Source of the DNA: an uncultured Collinsella sp.
Lineage (GTDB): Bacteria > Actinomycetota > Coriobacteriia > Coriobacteriales > Coriobacteriaceae
NCBI GenBank assembly: GCA_900759045.1
Contig: CAAETU010000005.1
Span: 1-32,871 of the forward strand
Direction: 5' to 3'
Length of the DNA: 32,871 nucleotides
A program made the position numbers and the translations under genes. The notes under the pieces are model-generated. The model worked only from the letters and a program-made list of their open reading frames with translations, was not told the DNA's origin and did not search any database. Within the stretch, counting starts at the first letter, position 1. Each line of letters starts with the position of its first letter. This document shows, piece by piece, positions 23,587-31,621 of the stretch.

Positions 23587-25923
23587 ATGGCAGAAACCAG
23601 CAAAAAGATGCAGATCGTGTTTGCCTCGGCCGAGTGCGCACCGTTTGTTAAGACCGGTGGCCTCGGCGACGTGGCGGGCTCGCTGCCTGCGGCGCTCGTG
23701 CGCGCCGGCGCCGAGGTTATCGTGATGGTGCCCAAGTACGCCACCATCAAGGACGAGTACAAGGCGCAGATGGAGCACTTCTCCGACTTTTACGTGAGCC
23801 TGGGCTGGCGCAATGAGTACTGTGGACTCGAGAAGCTCGAGCACGACGGCGTCACCTATATGTTCATCGACAACGAGCGCTACTTTGCGCGCGACTATCC
23901 GTACGGCTTCTTTGACGACGGCGAGCGTTTTGCGTTCTTCTCCAAGGCCATCACCGAGAGCCTGCAGCACCTGCCGGCCGGCTTTGAGTGCGACATCCTG
24001 CATTGCAACGACTGGCAGACGGCACTGGCACCAGTGTTCTTACGCGAGTTCTACCAGGGCCTGCCGCTGTACGACCGCGTCAAGACCGTGTTCTCGATCC
24101 ACAACGTGGCGTTCCAGGGCCAGTTTAGCGACACCGTGATGGAGGACATCCTGGGTGTGGCGCATATTCCGGCGGCCGCCTCGCAGCTGCGCTGCGACGC
24201 CTGCAGCATCAACTACATGCTGGGCGCGCTGCACTATGCCGACGCCATCACAACGGTGAGCCCCACCTATGCGGGCGAGATCCAGACACCCGAGTTTGGC
24301 GAGGGCCTGGACGGCGTGCTGCGCGAGCGTTCCTACGCGCTGCAGGGCATTTTGAATGGCATTGACGTGGCGGGCTTTGACCCGGCAACCGACAAGCGCA
24401 TTGCCGCCAACTACACGATTGACGATCGTTCCGGCAAGGCCGTGTGCAAGGCCAAGCTGCAGGAAGAGCTAGGCCTCGAGGTTCGCGACGACCGCCCGCT
24501 TATGGTGATGGTTACTCGCCTGACGCGCCAGAAGGGCATGGACCTGGTCATGTACGCGCTCGACCGCATCCTGTCCGGCGGCGTTCAGGTGGCCGTGCTG
24601 GGCACAGGCGACCGCGACTACGAGGACGGCCTGCGCTACTTCCAGGACAAGTACCCTGGCACCATGGCCGCGCGCATCGAATTCGATCCGGCACTGTCGC
24701 AGCGTATGTACGCCGCCGCCGACATGTTCCTGATGCCTTCGAAGTTTGAGCCCTGCGGTCTGTCGCAGATCATCGCCATGCGCTACGGCACCCTGCCCAT
24801 CGTGCGCGAGACCGGTGGCTTGAAGGACACCGTGATCCCGTATAACGAGTTTACCGGCGAGGGTACGGGCTTCTCGTTTAGCAACTTTAATGGCGACGAG
24901 ATGGGCGACGCGGTCTTCCGCGCAGCGCGCCTGTTCTGGGATAACCGTGAGGCATGGAACCAGCTGGTCACGCAGGCCATGAGCCAGGACTTTAGCTGGA
25001 CGCGCTCGGCCGATAAGTATCTGGACCTGTACTTCTTTATGCATCCGGAGATCGAGAGGCCGGCGGCTGTGGTTGAGGCTGCGGCTGTTGCTGAGCCGAT
25101 GGCCGCTGAGGAGCCCAAGGCCGAGCCGGTTGTTGAGGCACCCGCCGCTGTTGAGGAGCCCAAGGCTGAGGAGAAGCCGGTTGCCGAGGTCGAGGTTAAG
25201 CCCGCGGCGAAGCCTGCCGCCAAGAAGACCACGACGCGTAAGACGACGGCCAAGAAGGCTACGACAACCAAGGCCGCTGCCACCAAGACCACCGCAGCAA
25301 AGAAGACTGCTGCCAAGGCAACGACGACACGCAAGCGTACGACCGCCGCTGCAAAGGAGGCCGCCGAGGTCGAGGCAGCCTCCGAGGTAAAGACCGAGAC
25401 CGCCGAGGCCAAGCCGGCCGCTAAGGCTCCGGCCAAGACAGCAGCCAAGAAGACGACCGCGACCAAGAGCGCGACCAAGGCCACTGCTGCCAAGAAGGCT
25501 ACGGCAACCAAGTCGACGACCGCCAAAGCCGCTGCAACGAAGGCTGCCCCCAAGGCGGCCGCAAAGCCGGCCGCCAAGGTCGAGGAGACGTCTGCCGAGT
25601 CCAAGGTGGAGGCAACCGTCGAGGCCAAACCCGCCGCCAAGGCCACCACGCGCAAGCGCACGACGACAGCCAAGAAGACCACGGCAAAGGCCACAACTCC
25701 CAAGGCGGAGACTAAACCCGCTGCTGCCAAAGAGGAGCCCAAGCCCGAGGTAAAGGCCAAGCCGGTGCCGAAGGCCGCCGAGGTCAAGGCCACCCCGAAG
25801 GCAGAGGCTAAGCCCGAGCCCGCCAAGGAGACCCCGGTCTCCCCCGCCGCTCCGGCAGCTGAAAAGGCCCCGTCCAAGAAGACGTCCGTCCGCAAGGCAA
25901 CGGCCACCCGCAAGCGCCGCTAA
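23587..25923 (+). CDS. glgA: Glycogen synthase with long histone-H1-like tail
   Basis: A 778-residue protein whose first 485 residues are a standard GT5 glycogen synthase. It has KTGGLGDVAGSLP (ADP-glucose binding, residues 22-34), HCNDWQTAL, a late PSKFEPCGLSQ motif and RETGGLKDTV. It extends alpha-1,4-glucan chains from ADP-glucose. Normal bacterial GlgA ends there. Here about 290 further residues follow. First comes an acidic Glu/Ala/Pro segment (VAEPMAAEEPKAEPVVE), then a long Lys/Ala/Thr-rich region with repeated TAAKKTTATK-like units, ending in KATATRKRR. No frameshift is apparent and the tail is one open frame with the same codon style as the core. ATG 23587 is chosen for GGGAG 5 nt upstream. 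An ATG at 23575 is the alternative. Confidence 0.93.
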   Translation: MAETSKKMQIVFASAECAPFVKTGGLGDVAGSLPAALVRAGAEVIVMVPKYATIKDEYKAQMEHFSDFYVSLGWRNEYCGLEKLEHDGVTYMFIDNERYFARDYPYGFFDDGERFAFFSKAITESLQHLPAGFECDILHCNDWQTALAPVFLREFYQGLPLYDRVKTVFSIHNVAFQGQFSDTVMEDILGVAHIPAAASQLRCDACSINYMLGALHYADAITTVSPTYAGEIQTPEFGEGLDGVLRERSYALQGILNGIDVAGFDPATDKRIAANYTIDDRSGKAVCKAKLQEELGLEVRDDRPLMVMVTRLTRQKGMDLVMYALDRILSGGVQVAVLGTGDRDYEDGLRYFQDKYPGTMAARIEFDPALSQRMYAAADMFLMPSKFEPCGLSQIIAMRYGTLPIVRETGGLKDTVIPYNEFTGEGTGFSFSNFNGDEMGDAVFRAARLFWDNREAWNQLVTQAMSQDFSWTRSADKYLDLYFFMHPEIERPAAVVEAAAVAEPMAAEEPKAEPVVEAPAAVEEPKAEEKPVAEVEVKPAAKPAAKKTTTRKTTAKKATTTKAAATKTTAAKKTAAKATTTRKRTTAAAKEAAEVEAASEVKTETAEAKPAAKAPAKTAAKKTTATKSATKATAAKKATATKSTTAKAAATKAAPKAAAKPAAKVEETSAESKVEATVEAKPAAKATTRKRTTTAKKTTAKATTPKAETKPAAAKEEPKPEVKAKPVPKAAEVKATPKAEAKPEPAKETPVSPAAPAAEKAPSKKTSVRKATATRKRR

Positions 25924-25953
25924 TTCGGACGATCCACAACCTAATCCTCAATA

Positions 25954-25988
25954 AACAAGGGGTGTCGTTCAGTGCGACACCCCTTGTT
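25954..25988 (+). terminator. Terminator after glgA
   Basis: AACAAGGGGTGTCG (25954-25967) pairs perfectly over 14 bp with CGACACCCCTTGTT (25975-25988) around a 7-nt loop, ending in TTGTTCT. It lies about 30 nt after the glgA stop. Confidence 0.8.
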
Positions 25989-26105
25989 CTATAGATGAGG
26001 TAAAACGATTTTCTAGCACAACCGTTCGCCGATAGTGAGCGGCTGTAGTTTATACAACTAAAGTACAACGATATACTTAAATACTGTGATACTGTGCGTT
26101 AAGCC

Positions 26106-26123
26106 CATGGCCCGCTGGCCATG
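26106..26123 (+). promoter_or_regulatory. Palindrome in leader of the debranching gene
   Basis: CATGGCC (26106-26112) and GGCCATG (26117-26123) are separated by 4 bp, 23 bp before the start codon. It could be an operator or a small RNA hairpin. A single AGGTAAAAC, close to the half-site seen upstream of glgB, lies near 25998 in the same spacer. Confidence 0.3.
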
Positions 26124-26146
26124 AATGTATAGAACTGGACCGTACT

Positions 26147-29100
26147 ATGAGATTGATTCACAACAGCCGCCTACCGCAGTTTCGCACTCCGTTTGGCGCT
26201 GTGACTACTGGAACTTCCGTTGCACTCTCGGTGATTTTGGAGGATGCCGATCCCAACCAGGCAACACTCACCCTGCGTACCTGGGTCGATGAAGTCGGCG
26301 AGACCCTTATCCCGATGGAACACGAGGGCGATGGCATTTTTACCGGCGAGCTCAAATGCGATGAACCGTGTCTTGTGTGGTACAGCTTTATATGCAATAT
26401 CGAGGGCCAGCCCGAGGTTCGCCTGGGCGCGCCCCAGGGCCGCACCGGCGGCGAGGGCGTAACCTACGACTACGCCGAGGTGCCGTCCTTCCAGATTACC
26501 GTCTATAAGCACCGCGAGAACCGCCCCACTTGGTACGAGCGCGGCATGGTCTACCAGATCTTCCCCGATCGCTATGCCCGCGACGAAAACTGGCGTGAGC
26601 GCACGCTTGCCGAAGTTGAAAAACCGCGCAACGGAATCCAGCGCCGCATGGTCGAGGACTGGAACGAACCGCCCGAGTACGAGCGTGCCGAAGACGGCTC
26701 CATCAAGACCTGGGATTTTTACGGCGGCTCGCTCAAGGGCATCCAAAATGACCTGCCCCGCATTGCCGAGCTAGGCTTTACGGCCATCTACCTCAACCCC
26801 ATCTTTGAGGCCGCGAGCAACCACCGCTATGACACGGCCGATTACACCAAGATCGACCCGATCCTGGGCACCGAGCAGGACTTTACGGAGCTGTGCGAGG
26901 CGGCCGAGAAGCTCGGCATTTCCATCATCCTGGATGGCGCCTTCAACCATACGGGCGACGACTCGATCTACTTTAACCGCTACGGCAATTATCCCGGCGT
27001 CGGAGCTTGGCAGAGCGAGGACTCGCCGTGGCGCGATGCGTTTTACTTCCATGAGGACGGTTCATATGACTGCTGGTGGGGCGTGGGCAACATGCCAGCC
27101 ATCAACGAAAACTCCGAGCTTGTCCGTGAAAAGCTGCTGGGCAAGGACGGCGTGATTCGTAAGTGGCTGCGTGCCGGCGCCCATGGCTGGCGTCTGGACG
27201 TGGCCGACGAGCTTTCCGATGGCTTCCTGGCAGAGATCAAACAGGCCGTGCTCGCCGAGAAGCCCGACGCGCTGCTGCTCGGCGAGGTCTGGGAAGACGC
27301 CTCCAACAAGATCAGCTACGGCCATCTGCGCCGCTACCTGCAGGGCTCCGAACTGGACTCTGCTATGGATTACCCCTTCCGCGACATGGTCATCGGCTTT
27401 TTGATGGGCTACAAGAACGCCTATCAGGCTGCCGAGGACATCGAGACCCTCCGCGAGAACTACCCGCGTGAGGCATTGTCCTGCGCGCTCAATCTGCTTT
27501 CGAGCCACGATCGTCCGCGCATTATCTCGGTGCTCGGCGGTGGTCCCGACGAGTCGCAGCTGCCCGAGAGCGAGCGCAGCAAGTGGCGCCTGGACGAGAA
27601 CTCCATGGGCCTGGCCAAGAGCCGCTTTTGGCTGGCGACGCTCATGCAGATGACCTTCCCGGGTGTGCCCTCGATCTATTACGGCGACGAATACGGCTTG
27701 GAGGGCCTCACCGATCCGGGCAACCGCCGCACCCTGCCGACCAAGGACCAATTGCACGACTTCGATACACTCGCCATCCTTAAAAACGCCTCGGCCGTGC
27801 GCCGTGCTCTACCGTTTATGGTTGACGGCGAAATCAAGGCCTTCGCGCTCAACGACGAGGTACTCGCCTACACCCGCACGGGCAAAGACGGTGAAGCCGC
27901 AACGGTTATCATCAACCGCAGTCTGCGCAATTCGCACTGCGTGACGATTCCAGCGCTCGGTGAATGTGCAAGCGACGTGATCAGCGGCGACGAATGCGAG
28001 ATCCACAACCGCACGGTTACGCTCGACCTGTACCCGCTGGGCTCTTCGATCATCTATCACCATGCCGAGAAGCGCCTGCAGGAGCCACTCGATCATGGCG
28101 CGGGCGTCGTGTGCCACATCACCTCGGTGCCGACCGATGACGGCAAACCCGGCACAATCGGTGCGCCCACGCGCCGTTTTATCGACCACCTGGCCGCCAT
28201 GGGCATGCGCTACTGGCAGGTACTGCCCGTCAACCCGACGGACTTCTTCCGCTCCCCCTACGCCGGCCCCTCGGCCTTTGCAGGCAATATCGACCTGCTG
28301 CCCGAGAGCCACGAGGAGCTGGCTGCCGACTTCGTCACCTGGAAGACCCGCGGCGGCGAGGATGCCGACCCGCTGTACACGGCATTTAAACATCGCAACG
28401 CCGATTGGCTCGAGAAGTACTGCGTCTACATGGCCGTTAAGAAGCACTTTGAGGGACTGTCGCGCCACGATTGGCCGGCGGATGTCGCGCGCTACAACGA
28501 GTACCTGATCGATGACAAGCGATTCCACGACGAGGCCGAGCTGCAGGCGTACATGCAGTATCGTTTTGACCTGGCCTGGTGCGAGCTTATGAACTATGCA
28601 CACAAGAAGGGCATCCAGGTCATCGGCGATATTCCGATGTATGTTTCGGACGATTCGGCCGACGCGTGGAGCGAGCCCGAGAACTTCTGGCTGTCCGACA
28701 CCGGCAAGGCGATTGAGATTTCGGGCGCGCCGCCCGACAACTTTGCGCCCGAGGGCCAGGCGTGGGGCAACCCCACCTTCCGATGGGATTACATGAAGAA
28801 GAACGGCTATCGCTGGTGGCTCGACCGCCTGCGTCGTGCATTCGCGCTCTACGACCGTGTGCGCCTGGACCACTTCCTGGGCTTCCACAGCTACTTTAGC
28901 ATCCCCGCCGGCAAGGCCTGTTCTGACGGCCGTTGGCTTGCGGGACCGGGCAAGGACCTGTTCCAAACGGCCTACGACGAGCTGGGTCCGCTCAACTTTA
29001 TTGCCGAGGACCTGGGCTATTTGACGCCTGGTGTTCGCGCGATGGCTTCGACCTGTGGCTTCCCCGGCATGGACGTACTGGAGTTTAGCAACTACGACGT

Positions 29101-29443
29101 TCGCTGCGGAATTCATCCCACGCCGGGCAAGATCCTGTACACCTCGACGCACGACACCTCGACGCTTGCCGGCTGGTGCACGCGCTCCTTTGCGGGCGGC
29201 GACGAGCCGAGCGGCATTGCATTGGCAGGCGAGCTCATGGGCAACGCCTTGGCCAGCGATGCTCCGCTCGTTATGATGCCGCTGCAGGACGTGCTGGGGC
29301 TTGGCGACGATGCACGAATGAACGTACCGGGCGTGGCCACGGGCAACTGGACATGGCAGGCTGACGAGGCCGACGTTGCGGCAGCCGAGGAGAAAACTGC
29401 GAAGCTCCTGCGCAACACTCATAGATTCTGGGGCGAAGCGTGA
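26147..29443 (+). CDS. Fused GH13 debranching/amylase and 4-alpha-glucanotransferase
   Basis: A 1098-residue two-enzyme fusion. Residues 1 to about 635 form a GH13 enzyme of the neopullulanase/debranching type: an N-terminal beta domain, then YQIFPDRYARD, and the triad Asp351 (GWRLDVAD), Glu380 (LLGEVWED) and Asp455 (SSHDRPR). From about 645 to the end is a GH77 MalQ: Asp908 (RLDHFLGF), Glu954 (FIAEDLG), Asp1003 (STHDTSTL) and SPYAGPSAFAGN near its start. It would debranch and disproportionate glucans left by GlgP. Such fusions are known in gut Firmicutes and Coriobacteria, where they are annotated as bifunctional GlgX/glucanotransferase. No strong ribosome site precedes the ATG. The gene is separated from glgA by a terminator, so it is likely a separate transcript. 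Confidence 0.93.
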   Translation: MRLIHNSRLPQFRTPFGAVTTGTSVALSVILEDADPNQATLTLRTWVDEVGETLIPMEHEGDGIFTGELKCDEPCLVWYSFICNIEGQPEVRLGAPQGRTGGEGVTYDYAEVPSFQITVYKHRENRPTWYERGMVYQIFPDRYARDENWRERTLAEVEKPRNGIQRRMVEDWNEPPEYERAEDGSIKTWDFYGGSLKGIQNDLPRIAELGFTAIYLNPIFEAASNHRYDTADYTKIDPILGTEQDFTELCEAAEKLGISIILDGAFNHTGDDSIYFNRYGNYPGVGAWQSEDSPWRDAFYFHEDGSYDCWWGVGNMPAINENSELVREKLLGKDGVIRKWLRAGAHGWRLDVADELSDGFLAEIKQAVLAEKPDALLLGEVWEDASNKISYGHLRRYLQGSELDSAMDYPFRDMVIGFLMGYKNAYQAAEDIETLRENYPREALSCALNLLSSHDRPRIISVLGGGPDESQLPESERSKWRLDENSMGLAKSRFWLATLMQMTFPGVPSIYYGDEYGLEGLTDPGNRRTLPTKDQLHDFDTLAILKNASAVRRALPFMVDGEIKAFALNDEVLAYTRTGKDGEAATVIINRSLRNSHCVTIPALGECASDVISGDECEIHNRTVTLDLYPLGSSIIYHHAEKRLQEPLDHGAGVVCHITSVPTDDGKPGTIGAPTRRFIDHLAAMGMRYWQVLPVNPTDFFRSPYAGPSAFAGNIDLLPESHEELAADFVTWKTRGGEDADPLYTAFKHRNADWLEKYCVYMAVKKHFEGLSRHDWPADVARYNEYLIDDKRFHDEAELQAYMQYRFDLAWCELMNYAHKKGIQVIGDIPMYVSDDSADAWSEPENFWLSDTGKAIEISGAPPDNFAPEGQAWGNPTFRWDYMKKNGYRWWLDRLRRAFALYDRVRLDHFLGFHSYFSIPAGKACSDGRWLAGPGKDLFQTAYDELGPLNFIAEDLGYLTPGVRAMASTCGFPGMDVLEFSNYDVRCGIHPTPGKILYTSTHDTSTLAGWCTRSFAGGDEPSGIALAGELMGNALASDAPLVMMPLQDVLGLGDDARMNVPGVATGNWTWQADEADVAAAEEKTAKLLRNTHRFWGEA

Positions 29444-29487
29444 TAAAACCCCCGATATAGGGTACAGTTACAGCTGTTTGAATTTTT

Positions 29488-29509
29488 GCGGGCAGAGCGA
29501 TCTGCCCGC
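29488..29509 (+). terminator. Terminator-like hairpin before fmdB-type gene
   Basis: GCGGGCAG (29488-29495) pairs with CTGCCCGC (29502-29509) around a 6-nt loop and is followed by TTTG. It lies 45 nt after the debranching gene stop and could terminate it or attenuate the small downstream gene. Confidence 0.55.
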
Positions 29510-29531
29510 TTTGTGCTGAAAAGGAAGTATT

Positions 29532-29768
29532 ATGGCGCGCTACGATTACAAGTGCACGAGCTGTGGCAACGTGTTTGAGGTTGAGCACCCCATGTCCGAG
29601 ACGCCCGAGGTCGTATGCCCCAGCTGCGGTGCTCCGGCATCTAAGACGTTCTCGGCCAGCGGCATTAAGTTCGAAGGCAGCGGTTTCTACAACACCGACC
29701 AGCGAAGCGGCGGCTCCAGCACCAACGCCACCAGTGGCTGCTGCGCCAATTGCCCGCATAACCACTAG
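29532..29768 (+). CDS. FmdB-family zinc ribbon protein
   Basis: A 78-residue protein with the FmdB/CxxC zinc-ribbon fold: ARYDYKCTSCGN (Cys8, Cys11) and VCPSCGA (Cys29, Cys32). A Gly/Ser-rich linker leads to an extra Cys/His cluster at the end, CCANCPHNH, that could bind a second metal. Members of this family are small putative regulatory proteins of uncertain role. AAGGAAG 5 nt before the ATG supports the start. It is monocistronic, with a hairpin ahead of it and a large T-flanked inverted repeat behind it. Confidence 0.88.
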   Translation: MARYDYKCTSCGNVFEVEHPMSETPEVVCPSCGAPASKTFSASGIKFEGSGFYNTDQRSGGSSTNATSGCCANCPHNH

Positions 29769-29803
29769 AAACCAAGCAGCCCCGCTACCCAGGTTTCCCT
29801 ATG

Positions 29804-29870
29804 AGTTGCGGTGAAATAGTTCCTGAATCAGCCCATCCAACGGCCTAACAGGAACTATTTCACCGCAACT
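29804..29870 (+). repeat. Inverted repeat copy 1 (AGTTGCGGTGAAATA ends)
   Basis: A perfect 22-bp inverted repeat (29804-29825 with 29849-29870) surrounds a 23-nt loop. The arms begin AGTTGCGGTGAAATAG. On the plus strand it is followed by TTTTCTTT, so it can serve as the terminator of the zinc-ribbon gene. The outer 15 bp are shared with the copy at 30148-30214. Confidence 0.85.
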
Positions 29871-29926
29871 TTTCTTTAGATCTGATTTCGGGCTGATGCT
29901 AAGTTTGTAACATTTCAAAACTCTGC

Positions 29927-30058
29927 CGGATTACGGGGCTGAATTGACAACCTCTATACATTCCGGTAATTTGCAAATTTCAACAAGCCATCTACCTGCG
30001 GTTTTATTTAGGCCATTTTTGCTGTGGTCGGGCATCACCAATCTAGCCCCGTAATCCG
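29927..30058. repeat. Inverted repeat with 14-bp arms and long interior
   Basis: CGGATTACGGGGCT (29927-29940) and AGCCCCGTAATCCG (30045-30058) are perfect inverted arms around 104 bp. CGGGGCTATTTTTTT recurs near 30089. This may be a MITE-like unit or the footprint of a mobile element, but no target duplication is evident. Confidence 0.7.
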
Positions 30059-30147
30059 CCCTACTTTTGATAGCAGCAAGTATGAAACGGGGCTATTTTT
30101 TTCCCACTCTTTACCGCTATTGCGATCTCCACTCGCAGGACCTTCTG

Positions 30148-30214
30148 AGTTGCGGTGAAATAAGGACCGTTTGGCGGGTAGAAGCCGATATTCAATCCCT
30201 ATTTCACCGCAACT
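30148..30214. repeat. Inverted repeat copy 2 (AGTTGCGGTGAAATA ends)
   Basis: AGTTGCGGTGAAATA (30148-30162) and its complement (30200-30214) share the 15-bp ends of copy 1 but have a different interior (37 nt). Both units are exactly 67 bp long. It ends 6 bp before the rsmB stop codon and may help end the fmt-rsmB transcript, though no U-tract follows on the minus strand. Confidence 0.8.
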
Positions 30215-30220
30215 TACTAG

Positions 30221-31621
30221 TTACTTGTGGACCAGGCGGGCGCAGAAGTGGCCGTCGTAGGAGTCGGCGTTTACGGGGACGCTTTGGAAGAGGCCTCGAG
30301 CGTTTTGGCGCAGGGTGACGAGGCTCTTGGCGTGGTCGTACTCGGGAAGCTGCAGAATCTGAGATTCGGAGAGCGGCGCCAAGGTAAAGCCGGCGCCCTC
30401 GGGAGAGACCAGGAAGGCATCCACGACCCGCGTGTTCTCTTCGTCAAAAACCGAGCAGGTGGCATAGATAAGCTCACCGCCGGCAGCAACGCGCGCAGCG
30501 GCTTCCTTGAGCATCATCAGCTGTAGCTTGGGCAGCTCAGTCGTAACGTCGTTCTCGGTCAATCGCCACGGAATCTCGGGGTGACGGCGCATGGTGCCGG
30601 TGCCAGAGCACGGTGCATCGATAAACACCGTGTCGAACAGGGCAGGCTCGCCAAGCATGGCATCAAACGACGTAAGCACCTCATTGAGCTCGCAGGCATC
30701 GCCCGACACCGTACGCACACCTGAGATACCCGCCTTATGCAGGCGCGCGAGATTCTGATCGCACTTGCGATCGTGCAGATCGAGCGCGGTATGCTGACGC
30801 TCGTACCCGGCACGCTTGGCCTGGCACATCATCACGTAGGTCTTGGTGCCGCGACCGGCGCCAATCTCCAGGCAACGACCGGGACGTGTCGCGGCAGTAG
30901 CGATAAGCTGAGCGTTGAGGTCCGAGGCAACCGCGGCAGCACGCTCGAACACGCCCGATGCAACCGTGACCTGTGCATCGACCGGAGCATGGCAGCCCGG
31001 GAAGACAGGCGCAACGAGCTGCGAAATGTACGGGTCGGGTTTGGTCGCAAACGCATTCTCGTGCAGTGCAAGCGGCGCGGGAGCCAGATTGCCGGCAAAG
31101 TCGAGCGCGCCCTCGGGCGTATCGAACGAGGCCATAATACGAGCGCACAGCCAGCGAGGGAGACCCATCAAACGCGAAAGGCGAACCAAACGGCGCTCGG
31201 ACTCATCCACGTCGGATGCCGTGGCAAAGTCCTCAACGTTGTCCGCAACCTTGTGCAGCACCGCGTTAGCCAGGCCCGCGGCAGACTTAGCACCGCTGCG
31301 CACCAGCTCAACACCCTGGCTCACGGCAACACGGCCCGGCGTATGCAGATAGAGCATCTCGAAGGCCGAGATGCGAAGCGCCATGCGAACGCGCGGCGCG
31401 ACCTTTTTGGGCTTATCCAAAAACTGATCGAGCAACTCATCCAAAATGCCCTGCGTGGCGGCAACACCGAGCGCCAAACGAGCGGCAAAAGCGGAATCGC
31501 GCTGGTCAATGGCCTTGGCGGAAGCACGTGAAGACAACACGTCGCGTGCGTACATACCGCGGCGATCGGCCTCCATCAACACATCGAGCGCAAGCTTGCG
31601 CGCGGGAGATAACTTGCTCAT
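30221..31621 (-). CDS. rsmB: 16S rRNA (cytosine-967 C5) methyltransferase
   Basis: A 466-residue RsmB/Sun-type RNA methyltransferase. An N-terminal NusB-like RNA-binding domain (about 1-140, with RDSAFAARLALGV and LRISAFEMLYL) is followed by a Rossmann SAM domain. The SAM domain has LEIGAGRGTKTYVMM, IDAPCSGTGTMRRHPEIPW (motif IV Cys) and IYATCSVFDEEN (motif VI Cys, nucleophile). It modifies 16S rRNA in small-subunit maturation. ATG at 31621 overlaps the fmt stop as ATGA, so it is translationally coupled to fmt. A start five codons upstream would lie inside fmt. The fmt-rsmB order is common in bacteria. Confidence 0.93.
   Translation of the reverse strand: MSKLSPARKLALDVLMEADRRGMYARDVLSSRASAKAIDQRDSAFAARLALGVAATQGILDELLDQFLDKPKKVAPRVRMALRISAFEMLYLHTPGRVAVSQGVELVRSGAKSAAGLANAVLHKVADNVEDFATASDVDESERRLVRLSRLMGLPRWLCARIMASFDTPEGALDFAGNLAPAPLALHENAFATKPDPYISQLVAPVFPGCHAPVDAQVTVASGVFERAAAVASDLNAQLIATAATRPGRCLEIGAGRGTKTYVMMCQAKRAGYERQHTALDLHDRKCDQNLARLHKAGISGVRTVSGDACELNEVLTSFDAMLGEPALFDTVFIDAPCSGTGTMRRHPEIPWRLTENDVTTELPKLQLMMLKEAAARVAAGGELIYATCSVFDEENTRVVDAFLVSPEGAGFTLAPLSESQILQLPEYDHAKSLVTLRQNARGLFQSVPVNADSYDGHFCARLVHK

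Larger units (their letters stand above)
29769..30220. other. Repeat-rich spacer between fmdB-type gene and rsmB
   Basis: The 450-bp gap between convergent genes holds no supported coding sequence. It consists largely of three inverted repeats, listed separately. Base composition is AT-richer than both flanking genes. Confidence 0.6.

Noticed and set aside
24783..25913. Minus-strand open frame opposite the GlgA tail, hydrophobic Ala/Val-rich
   Set aside because: It is the complement of Lys/Ala codons. Continuity of the glgA frame with its core and its stop next to a strong terminator favour the plus strand.
29804..30214. CRISPR-like array
   Set aside because: Repeats are inverted, only two copies share ends, spacing is irregular and no cas gene is present.
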